Positions 1 to 4,907 are shown, counted from the stretch's first letter. The stretch: 7,328 nt of DNA from CAZHLD01 sp964533185 (GCA_964533185.1 CAZHLD010000098.1:1-7328); one strand, 5' to 3'. Notes: a model not told the origin generated them from the sequence alone. Made by a program: numbers and translations.

Positions 1-150
1 TGCCCGCGGTGCGGCAAAGAACACCTGGAAATGAACCAGGGCGTTGGGCTGTCGCAGCCGGCTCCTTCGAAAATTACAGCCAGGGAGACTCCTCCCTCCG
101 CCCAACCGTTCAGCCCCGAACCCGCCGACCCGCCGGGAAGATTGCGCTAA
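1..150 (+). CDS. Possible C-terminal end of a zinc-ribbon protein (partial at left edge)
   Basis: Frame 1 is open from the first base to a TAA at 148-150, giving 49 residues that begin CPRCGKEHLEMNQGVGLSQP. The CPxCG start is a zinc-knuckle half-site, and about 70% of codons end in G or C, as in the real genes of this window. The remainder is a Pro/Ser/Ala-rich tail without recognisable structure. The N-terminus lies outside the window, so no family can be named. The alternative is a chance open frame in intergenic DNA. The frame stops before the hairpin array begins, which fits a real gene end. Confidence 0.35.
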   Translation, partial: CPRCGKEHLEMNQGVGLSQPAPSKITARETPPSAQPFSPEPADPPGRLR

Positions 151-163
151 CTGATAAAGGACG

Positions 164-281
164 CAGGATTGGCGACATTGAGTCGCCGCTACATAGACTC
201 GCCCGGCAGGAGTGGCGGCTGGAAGCCGCCGCCGTAGAAAACCAAACAGCCAAAGCTGGCGGCCTAAAGCCGCCGCTACAT
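164..281. repeat. Tandem array of three REP-like GGCGGC hairpins, 43-44 bp period
   Basis: Three short palindromes follow each other: GGCGAC-5 nt-GTCGCC at 171-187, GGCGGCT-3 nt-AGCCGCC at 214-230, and GGCGGC-5 nt-GCCGCC at 258-274. They start 43 and 44 bp apart. The flanks are also related: CAGGATTGGCG (164-174) against CAGGAGTGGCG (207-217), and GCCGCTACAT after the first and third units. These look like decayed copies of one repeat unit. The last hairpin abuts the stop codon of the minus-strand aminotransferase at 276-278, so it may help end that transcript or protect its 3' end. No T-tract follows, so an intrinsic terminator is not claimed. Confidence 0.6.
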
Positions 282-1397
282 GCACCCTACCAGCTTCTTC
301 AGAGTGCGCGCAATGTAATCGATCTCGCCTGAGGTGAGTCTCGAGTGGATTTCCAGGAAGAGGAGATGGTCGGCCAGCCAGGCGAGATCAGCAGAAGCCT
401 GCGCGGGCTCGGACTCCTGGTAGGCGGGCCAGACCAGGCGCAGCGTCACGCCGGCGGCGGCCGCTCGCTCGCGCCATTCGGCGGCGTGCCCATCGGGAGA
501 CTGCAGAAGAAGAAACGATCCCGCGTCGCCGGGGTCGAGCTGGGGGCGATAGAGAAGCGGAGTGTCGCGAAGTGCTTCGTAGAAAGCGGCGAGAATTTGG
601 CGGCGGCGCGCAGTCGTGGCTGCAAGACTCCTTAGCAGGTGGCGGGCGCGACGCGCGGCGAAAGCCGGCATTAGGGAATCATAACGGGCGGCGTCGTAGA
701 AATTGGCGCCACGCATCCCGCATAGGCGCTCGAGCCACTGACCGGCGAAATCCGCCAGACGCGCGCGAGTGGGCCGGTTAGAAGCGAAATCAGCGCGCCG
801 GAGAAGGCCGTAGGTGAGAGCGCCACCGCGCGCCGGGATGAACTCAGCGGATTGGAACGCCCGGGCGAGCCGGGCATGCGCCGACTCCCGAGCAATCAGG
901 ATTCCCCCGCCAAAGCACCAGTCGCTTTTCGTTAAGGAAAAGATGGCCAGTTCACCGAACGTGCCGGCGGGCTGGCCGTCGCGCGTGTGGGCGTCCAGGG
1001 CCAGCGCGCAGTCTTCGATCAGAGTGATCTCAAGTTCGCGGCAAGTCCGGGCGAGATCGCCGATGTGCGGCTGTATCTGCCCAAAGTAATGCGGAACGAG
1101 CGCGGCCCGCGCGTTCGGCGTGCGGGCGGCACGGAGGTCCTCAGGACACATGACCAGGTCGCGTCGCACCGGATAGAAGCGCGGGGTGGCTCCGGCGCGG
1201 CACACGGCTTCCGGGACCTGGCGGCAGATGAAGTTGGGCACGAGGATTTCGCACTCGCTGGATGAGCTACCGCGCGTCGCGCGGACAACCTGAAACGCCA
1301 GAAGCGCGGAGCTGCGGCCGTAACCCGTTGCGACGGCGGCGGGAACGCGCAGCCAAGCGGCGCAGTCCTTTTCGAGCGCTTCAACGGAACGGGACAT
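276..1397 (-). CDS. Divergent DegT/DnrJ/EryC1/StrS-family PLP aminotransferase
   Basis: A 373-aa protein of the fold-type I PLP family that transaminates keto-sugar nucleotides or related substrates. Counting from MSRSVEALEK, the cofactor region shows a GYGRSSAL phosphate-binding turn near residues 25-32, the IEDCALAL segment with Asp129 expected to contact the pyridine nitrogen, and FSLTKSDWCFGGGIL with Lys157 as the likely Schiff-base lysine. The C-terminal LEIHSRLTSGEIDYIARTLKKL matches the usual end of the family (H-x-x-L-T-x-x-E-I). The active-site loop lacks the common KNLGAYGDAGM form, so this is a diverged branch and its substrate is unknown. An ATG at 1406 (376 aa) is possible, but it lies inside the TATAAT hexamer. 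An open extension to 1637 crosses the divergent promoter and is rejected. Neither start has a Shine-Dalgarno sequence. It is transcribed divergently from the selenoperoxiredoxin. Confidence 0.85.
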   Translation of the reverse strand: MSRSVEALEKDCAAWLRVPAAVATGYGRSSALLAFQVVRATRGSSSSECEILVPNFICRQVPEAVCRAGATPRFYPVRRDLVMCPEDLRAARTPNARAALVPHYFGQIQPHIGDLARTCRELEITLIEDCALALDAHTRDGQPAGTFGELAIFSLTKSDWCFGGGILIARESAHARLARAFQSAEFIPARGGALTYGLLRRADFASNRPTRARLADFAGQWLERLCGMRGANFYDAARYDSLMPAFAARRARHLLRSLAATTARRRQILAAFYEALRDTPLLYRPQLDPGDAGSFLLLQSPDGHAAEWRERAAAAGVTLRLVWPAYQESEPAQASADLAWLADHLLFLEIHSRLTSGEIDYIARTLKKLVGCM

Positions 1398-1404
1398 GGC
1401 GGCC

Positions 1405-1428
1405 ATTATAGGCGGCTGACGGCAAGGG
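1405..1428 (-). promoter_or_regulatory. Probable leaderless promoter of the minus-strand aminotransferase
   Basis: Reading the minus strand, a perfect TATAAT occupies 1410-1405, followed by GGCCGCC and then the ATG at 1397. The expected transcription start falls at about 1398, one base before the start codon, so the mRNA would have essentially no 5' leader. The best -35 candidate is CTCACA, 18 bp upstream, with 4 of 6 consensus bases. This is a sequence match only. Confidence 0.5.
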
Positions 1429-1445
1429 TGTGAGCTAGAGAAAGC

Positions 1446-1473
1446 TTGGCAAGGGCTTCTGGGGGCGTATAAT
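1446..1473 (+). promoter_or_regulatory. Sigma-70-like promoter of the selenoperoxiredoxin gene
   Basis: TTGGCA (1446-1451) and TATAAT (1468-1473) are separated by 16 bp, one mismatch from the consensus pair. Transcription would start near 1480, leaving a leader of about 34 nt that carries the AGGAG at 1502-1506. This argues against the in-frame ATG at 1472, which overlaps the -10 hexamer. The opposite-facing promoter of the aminotransferase lies about 40 bp away. Confidence 0.65.
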
Positions 1474-1513
1474 GGCGCGCAGACTCCGGAACGATCTGCA
1501 CAGGAGAGCATCG

Positions 1514-2083
1514 ATGAAACGCATACTTCCCGCGACACTGGCGCTGGCATTGGCGGCCGGAGCGGCCGCTCAGGCGCCGCAACAGGCGCCCCGGCCCGCC
1601 GTCGCCAAGACGCATCTGAAAGTGGGCGACACCGCACCCGAGTTCACCCTGCTGGATACGGCGCGCAAGCCGGTGAAGCTTTCTGACTTCCGCGGGAAGA
1701 AAAATGTGGTGCTCGCCTTCTATGTCTTGGCCTTCACCGGTGGTTGAACGAAGGAGGTGAAGGCGTACCAGGCTGGTATCGCCGAAGGAAAGATCGACCC
1801 GGAAGATACCCAGGTGCTGGGAATCAGCGTGGACAGCTTTGCCGCCAACGCGGAGTTTGCGAAACAGAACGGCATCCAGTTCCCGTTGCTGAGCGACATG
1901 ACCCGCAAGGCCTCCAAGGACTACGGCATTCTGAATGAAGAGATGCAGTTTGCGATGCGCACGACCTTTGTGGTGGATAAGAATGGCGTGATCCAGCACG
2001 TCGAGGAAGGCGGCAGCGCCGTGGATCCCACCAACGCCATCAGTATTTGCACGAACCTGAAGAAGAAAGCAGCAGAGCAGTAG
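1514..2083 (+). CDS. prxU: Exported selenocysteine-containing peroxiredoxin, in-frame TGA read as Sec78
   Basis: A 189-aa AhpC/TSA-type peroxiredoxin that should reduce hydrogen peroxide or organic peroxides. ATG 1514 is chosen because AGGAG lies 7 nt upstream and the -10 box lies upstream of it. Residues 1-19 form a Sec signal peptide (KR, hydrophobic core, AGAAA before Q20), so the enzyme acts outside the cytoplasmic membrane. The thioredoxin-fold domain covers about 35-189: VGDTAPEFTL, SDFRGKKNVVLAFY, then T-G-G-TGA-T-K-E at the peroxidatic position, VLGISVDS, and RTTFVVDKNG with Arg149 as the catalytic arginine. The TGA (1745-1747) is the only stop before TAG at 2081-2083. The same frame continues with normal peroxiredoxin sequence, and a SECIS-like hairpin follows. 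The only cysteine is Cys179, a possible resolving residue. The usual motif proline seven residues before the active site is Val71. The alternative is a Cys codon mutated to TGA (pseudogene) or a sequencing error; the hairpin argues against both. Truncated reading: an inactive 77-residue fragment. Confidence 0.88.
1745..1747 (+). other. In-frame UGA recoded as selenocysteine (Sec78)
   Basis: The codon falls three residues after Thr75, at the site that is cysteine in the TxxC motif of thiol peroxiredoxins and selenocysteine in TxxU peroxiredoxins. The preceding codons encode F-T-G-G and the following codons encode T-K-E-V, both typical of this active-site loop. Recoding needs selA, selB, selC and selD elsewhere in the genome; none is in this window. 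Confidence 0.85.
1762..1783 (+). promoter_or_regulatory. bSECIS-like hairpin for UGA recoding
   Basis: GGCGTACC (1762-1769) pairs over 8 bp with GGTA (1775-1778) plus CGCC (1780-1783), leaving U1779 as a single bulge. The apical loop is AGGCU (1770-1774), which may close further to a GGC triloop. The loop begins 22 nt after the UGA. A stem of this size, a guanine among the first two loop bases and a 16-37 nt distance are the published features of bacterial SECIS elements, which SelB binds to deliver Sec-tRNA. The bulged U lies on the 3' side of the stem; in the E. coli fdhF element the known bulged U is on the 5' side. Pairing was done by eye. Confidence 0.75.
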
Positions 2084-2109
2084 CAACGCATCCCGGCTTC
2101 TTCGTCTTT

Positions 2110-2150
2110 AGGGGCGCCCGCCGCGGCGGGCTGCGCCCCTACGTTTTCTT
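2110..2150 (+). terminator. Intrinsic terminator after the selenoperoxiredoxin gene
   Basis: AGGGGCGC (2110-2117) pairs perfectly with GCGCCCCT (2133-2140). The interior holds a further nested CCGC/GCGG stem, making a very stable GC hairpin. ACGTTTTCTT follows (2141-2150), a moderately U-rich tail. It lies 26 nt after the TAG of the peroxiredoxin and separates it from the next gene on the same strand. Confidence 0.75.
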
Positions 2151-2205
2151 GCCACTTGTCATGTGCGCGGCCACTGCTTTGGCTGCGACGCGGCGATACC
2201 TGCGA

Positions 2206-2220
2206 TACAATCCCGTGACC
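2206..2220 (+). promoter_or_regulatory. Candidate -10 box and very short leader of the second aminotransferase
   Basis: TACAAT at 2206-2211 matches five of six bases of the -10 consensus and ends 9 nt before the ATG at 2221. The expected start of transcription is about 2218, a leader of only about 3 nt. No Shine-Dalgarno sequence is visible. The -35 candidate CTGCGA (2183-2188, 17 bp spacer) is weak at 3 of 6 bases. Confidence 0.4.
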
Positions 2221-3363
2221 ATGAATCCGACCGCAAAGGCCGCGGAAGCGATTCCGCTGCTCGACCTGCGCGCGCAGTACGCGGCGATCCGCGCGGAGAT
2301 TCGCGCGGCGATTGACGAGGTGCTGCGGACGCAGCAGTTTGTCCTGGGGCCGCAGGGGGCGGCGCTCGAGGCGGAGCTGGCCGCGCTGTGCGAGAGTCGG
2401 TACGGGGTAGGTGTAGGCTCCGGCACCGACGCTCTGATGCTCGCGCTGCGGGCCTGCGGGGTTGGCCCCGGCGACGAGGTGATCGTGCCCGTCTTCAGCT
2501 TTGTGGCCACGGCAGGCGCGGTGACGGCGCTGGGCGCGCGGCCAGTTTTCGCGGACATAGAGGCAAATACGTTCAACATTGATCCGGCGCAGATCGAATC
2601 GAGAGCAACGCCGAAGACGAAGGCGATCGTGCCGGTTCACCTCTACGGGTTGCCGGCGGAGATGGACGCCATCAACGAGATTGCGCGGAGGCGTGGCCTC
2701 GCGGTGGTCGAGGACAATGCCCAAGCCATCGGGGCGCGCTACAAAGGGCGACGCACCGGCGGACTGGGCGCCGCGGCCGCGATCAGCTTCTACCCAACCA
2801 AGAACCTGGGTGCGTATGGTGATGCGGGGATGATCGTCACCGGGTCGGAAGAGCTTGCTGTTCGCGTGCGCGGCCTGCGCAACCACGGGCAAAGCGGCAA
2901 GTACGTCAGCGAAGAGGCGGGTTGGAACTCGCGCCTCGACGAACTGCAAGCCGCGGTGTTGCGCGTGAAGCTGCGCCATCTGGACGAATGGCAGAAGGCG
3001 CGGCAAGAGCACGCTGCCACATTCAACCGGCTACTGGCGGGCTTTTCGGGCGTGACGACGCCGCACGTACCCACGGGCCTGGAACACGTCTATCACCAGT
3101 ACACCGTGCGCATCGCCAACGGGCGGCGCGACCGCGTGCAAGCGTTTCTCGCCGAGCGCGGAATTGCGAGCAATGTCTTTTATCCGGCGCCGTTCCACCT
3201 GCAGCCCATCTACGCCGGGCTGGGCTTCCGGCGCGGCGATTTCCCTGTCGCGGAAAAAGCCGCTGAAGAAGTGCTCTCCTTGCCGATGTACCCGGAGCTG
3301 ACCGCCGCGCAGATCGAGCGCGTGGCGGAGACGCTTTCGACCGCAGGCACCCTCAGGGGCTGA
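2221..3363 (+). CDS. DegT/DnrJ/EryC1/StrS-family sugar-nucleotide aminotransferase
   Basis: A 380-aa PLP-dependent aminotransferase of normal family length. It likely transfers an amino group, usually from glutamate, to a 3- or 4-keto sugar nucleotide for surface polysaccharide or glycan synthesis in the cytoplasm. Motifs in order: IPLLDLRAQYAAIRAEI at 11-27, GSGTDAL (67-73) for phosphate binding, VEDNAQAIGA (163-172) with Asp165 to the pyridine nitrogen and Gln168, FYPTKNLGAYGDAGM (190-204) with Lys194 as Schiff-base lysine, RNHG (220-223), and a C-terminal LSLPMYPELT (352-361). The KNLGAYGDAGM loop is typical of WbpE/FdtB-like 3-keto-sugar transaminases, so a 3-amino sugar product is plausible but not shown. 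ATG 2221 fits the family N-terminus. The frame is open upstream to 2047, including an ATG at 2161, but that stretch overlaps the terminator region and the -10 box. It is monocistronic as seen here, with no sugar-pathway partner beside it. Confidence 0.92.
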   Translation: MNPTAKAAEAIPLLDLRAQYAAIRAEIRAAIDEVLRTQQFVLGPQGAALEAELAALCESRYGVGVGSGTDALMLALRACGVGPGDEVIVPVFSFVATAGAVTALGARPVFADIEANTFNIDPAQIESRATPKTKAIVPVHLYGLPAEMDAINEIARRRGLAVVEDNAQAIGARYKGRRTGGLGAAAAISFYPTKNLGAYGDAGMIVTGSEELAVRVRGLRNHGQSGKYVSEEAGWNSRLDELQAAVLRVKLRHLDEWQKARQEHAATFNRLLAGFSGVTTPHVPTGLEHVYHQYTVRIANGRRDRVQAFLAERGIASNVFYPAPFHLQPIYAGLGFRRGDFPVAEKAAEEVLSLPMYPELTAAQIERVAETLSTAGTLRG

Positions 3364-3388
3364 CAAAACCCGAGGAACCTCTTCGAAT

Positions 3389-3482
3389 CTGTCATTGCGA
3401 TGGGCGACGGTTCACGTCAGCACCAGGAATCTGCTTTCTGATCAAACCAAAAGCAGATTCCTCGCTTCGCCCGGAATAACAG
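3389..3482. repeat. Long imperfect palindromic intergenic element between convergent genes
   Basis: The core is a perfect 13-bp inverted repeat, AGGAATCTGCTTT (3425-3437) and AAAGCAGATTCCT (3450-3462), around a 12-nt loop. Outer arms also match: CTGTCATT (3389-3396) with AATAACAG (3475-3482), one mismatch, and GGGCGA (3402-3407) with TCGCCC (3467-3472). A small GACG/CGTC hairpin (3406-3418) sits in the left arm. The sequence style (CTGTCATT, and GATTCCTCGCTTCGCCCGGAAT on the other side) resembles interspersed palindromic repeats scattered through many bacterial genomes. It lies between the stop of the plus-strand aminotransferase and the stop of the last oxidase-operon gene, so it could end or stabilise both transcripts. 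There is no clear T-tract. Confidence 0.65.
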
Positions 3483-3506
3483 TAGCGGCGCTCTCTTACT
3501 CGACCT

Positions 3507-3746
3507 TCAGGGCTGGGCGCGGCGGATGGTGTAGGTAAGGATGCCGATGAACATAGCGAGCGGGGGAAGCAGGAGCACGAGGATGCCGATATTGAGCGAA
3601 CGCATGGCGGCGGCACTGGCGGCAGCGGCTGAGGTGTAGCACATCGCGCAGCCCTGGGCGAAGGCCGCGGGGGCAGCCATGGAGGTAAAGAGGACACAGA
3701 GAAGAAACAGAAGCAGGAAGCGGCGAGTTTTGGCGGTCAGATTCAT
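3507..3746 (-). CDS. Small exported CxxC membrane protein at the end of the oxidase operon
   Basis: A 79-aa protein of no recognised function. Residues 1-30 look like a signal peptide (K/R-rich start, long LLLFLLCVLF core, AFA before Q31). Immediately after cleavage comes QGCAMCYTSAA, placing a CxxC pair (Cys33, Cys36) at the mature N-terminus. An Ala-rich linker follows, then one transmembrane helix at about 51-72 and a short basic tail. The pair would face outside the membrane. It is the last gene on the strand, 61 nt after subunit IV. An oxidase-linked role such as metal handling, redox or assembly is only inferred from position and the CxxC. An upstream in-frame start at 3794 (95 aa) is less likely because ATG 3746 begins a clean signal peptide. 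A -10-like GATACT at 3753-3758 ends 6 nt before this ATG, so the gene may also have its own leaderless promoter. Confidence 0.72.
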   Translation of the reverse strand: MNLTAKTRRFLLLFLLCVLFTSMAAPAAFAQGCAMCYTSAAAASAAAMRSLNIGILVLLLPPLAMFIGILTYTIRRAQP

Positions 3747-3807
3747 GCGGTTAGTATCCAGCTTACAACAAAACTCCCACAAGCGCTGGAGCAAGCTCTT
3801 TGAAGCG

Positions 3808-4185
3808 TTACACTCTCCAAATGTGGCCGTTTGGCACGGGGGTGCTCATCTGACTGAGCGGCTTGTACTCCTTGCGCTGCTTTTCCAGACGGAAGCCATC
3901 CGGGAAAAAGAAAATCAGAATCATGCAAATGCAAAAGACCATGGCCGGGATGAGCCAGAGGACCAGGCCGAGCTTCTCCCAGCGCAGGTGCATGAAGTAG
4001 GCCATGATCATGGCCACCTTGATGGTGGAGAGGCCGACGAGGATGGTCAGCATCAGCTCGGGGCGGATGTGCATGTAGGCGAGAAAAACCTCAATGCCGG
4101 TGATGGCGATGAGCCAGAACCAGACCCAGGCGAAGGTTTTCCCAGTGCCGGCAGCGTGCGTTTCCGCGTTGGCGTGTGCGCTCAT
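3808..4185 (-). CDS. ctaF: Cytochrome c oxidase subunit IV, prokaryotic type
   Basis: A 125-aa membrane protein matching the small prokaryotic subunit IV family (COX4_pro type), an accessory subunit of heme-copper oxidases. Three helices are visible at about 17-38, 44-66 and 72-94. The second contains STIKVAMIMAYFMHLRWE, with the buried lysine and the FMHL end that mark this family. The N-terminus is polar and the C-terminal 30 residues are charged. ATG 4185 is preceded on its strand by AAGGAG, with an 11-nt spacing that is a little long. It lies 70 nt downstream of the second subunit III gene, after a hairpin. The family is clear, while the symbol is borrowed from Bacillus. Confidence 0.88.
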   Translation of the reverse strand: MSAHANAETHAAGTGKTFAWVWFWLIAITGIEVFLAYMHIRPELMLTILVGLSTIKVAMIMAYFMHLRWEKLGLVLWLIPAMVFCICMILIFFFPDGFRLEKQRKEYKPLSQMSTPVPNGHIWRV

Positions 4186-4231
4186 CGTTTGATCAACTCC
4201 TTCGACTATCGACTGCCCTCATCACAACGGC

Positions 4232-4253
4232 GGACAGGCCAGAGTGCCTGTCC
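4232..4253. repeat. Hairpin between subunit III and subunit IV genes
   Basis: GGACAGGC (4232-4239) and GCCTGTCC (4246-4253) form a perfect 8-bp inverted repeat with a 6-nt loop, just past the TAG of the upstream gene (4256-4258). No U-tract follows on the minus strand, so it is more likely an RNA-stability, attenuation or interspersed-repeat element than a terminator. Confidence 0.5.
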
Positions 4254-4255
4254 CA

Positions 4256-4888
4256 CTAGTACTTCACCGACATCAGGTAAATCAGCGGGAAGACAAACAT
4301 CCAGACCAGATCCACGAAGTGCCAGTAGAGGCCGCTGACCTCGACGTCTTCGGAGGTGAACTTGCCGCGGCCGAAGCCGGTCGCGATGATGCCCAGGTAG
4401 ATGACGCCGATGGCCACGTGGGTCATGTGCATGCCGGTGACGCCAAAAAACGTGGCGCCAAAGAGCGGCGAGCCGTTCCAGGGGTTGGAGAATGGCCGCA
4501 GGCCGTCGTGGATCAAGTGCATCCACTCGTAGGAATGGAGAAGGATGAAGAGCAGGCCGCCGAGCATGGTGAACAGGATCCACTTGACCGTGGCGCGGCG
4601 GTCGCCGCGAGCGGCTGCGGCCACGCCCATGACCATCGTCAAGCTGCTCGAGAGCAGGAGGACGGACATCGTCGAGGAAAGGGCGATGGCCGGCCACATC
4701 GGGAAGGGCCTGGGCCAGTTGGGGTTGGTCAGGCGCGAGTAGCTATAGGCCACCAGCAGCGCCGTAAAGGTCAGCGAGTCGGAGATGATGAAGAGCCACA
4801 TCCCCAGCTTCTTCGAGCCGATAGCAAAGGGAGAGACACCGCCCGACCAGGGTGAGCTGATCGCTGCGTCAGTGCGAGGTTCGCTCAA
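4256..4888 (-). CDS. coxP: Heme-copper oxidase subunit III (second copy, CoxP-like), TTG start
   Basis: A 210-aa integral membrane protein of the oxidase subunit III family. It has five helices at about 28-49, 66-90, 101-119, 146-168 and 187-207, the five-helix bacterial form rather than the seven-helix mitochondrial one. Hallmarks are KLGMWLFIISDSLTF in helix 1, HSYEW (118-122), TGMHMTHVAIG (151-161) and LYWHFVDLVWMFVFPLIY near the end. The start is taken as TTG at 4888, with GGTGA 3 nt upstream on its strand. No ATG precedes the first helix. It follows the other subunit III-like gene by 44 nt. Two consecutive subunit III-like genes after subunit I recall the coxMNOP arrangement, in which coxO and coxP both belong to this superfamily. 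The O/P naming is by order. Confidence 0.9.
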   Translation of the reverse strand: MSEPRTDAAISSPWSGGVSPFAIGSKKLGMWLFIISDSLTFTALLVAYSYSRLTNPNWPRPFPMWPAIALSSTMSVLLLSSSLTMVMGVAAAARGDRRATVKWILFTMLGGLLFILLHSYEWMHLIHDGLRPFSNPWNGSPLFGATFFGVTGMHMTHVAIGVIYLGIIATGFGRGKFTSEDVEVSGLYWHFVDLVWMFVFPLIYLMSVKY

Positions 4889-4907
4889 GGTTCACCGTCC
4901 CAGTTGT

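Noticed and set aside
164..281. CRISPR array
   Set aside because: Only three units with imperfect, palindromic repeats, no constant repeat and spacers that resemble each other; no cas gene is in the window.
9..332. 107-aa plus-strand open frame through the hairpin array
   Set aside because: It crosses the repeat units and the end of the minus-strand gene and has no protein-like motifs.
1398..1637. N-terminal extension of the minus-strand aminotransferase to 1637
   Set aside because: It would run through the divergent promoter region and the start of the peroxiredoxin gene, and it adds low-complexity sequence not seen in the family.
1472..1747. Stand-alone 91-aa protein ending at the TGA
   Set aside because: Its ATG overlaps the -10 box and it would stop exactly at the catalytic position. 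The frame resumes with the rest of the peroxiredoxin, so it is the N-terminal part of a selenoprotein.
1745..1747. Pseudogene by nonsense mutation
   Set aside because: A random stop would be unlikely to fall on the one codon where selenocysteine is expected, with a SECIS-like hairpin behind it and no other damage in the frame. Not fully excluded without the sel genes.
1757..2083. Separate 108-aa protein starting at GTG 1757
   Set aside because: The GTG is part of the K-E-V codons after the active site. The fragment would lack the first half of the thioredoxin fold.
1406..2086. 226-aa open frame on the minus strand opposite the peroxiredoxin
   Set aside because: It is a complementary-frame shadow crossing the plus-strand promoter, with no recognisable domain.
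2047..2220. N-terminal extension of the second aminotransferase, including ATG 2161
   Set aside because: It overlaps the peroxiredoxin end and the terminator. The family N-terminus (IPLLDLRAQY) begins just after ATG 2221.
1921..3012. 363-aa open frame on the minus strand
   Set aside because: It is antisense to the aminotransferase and peroxiredoxin genes, Arg/His-rich and without motifs: a shadow frame of GC-rich coding sequence.
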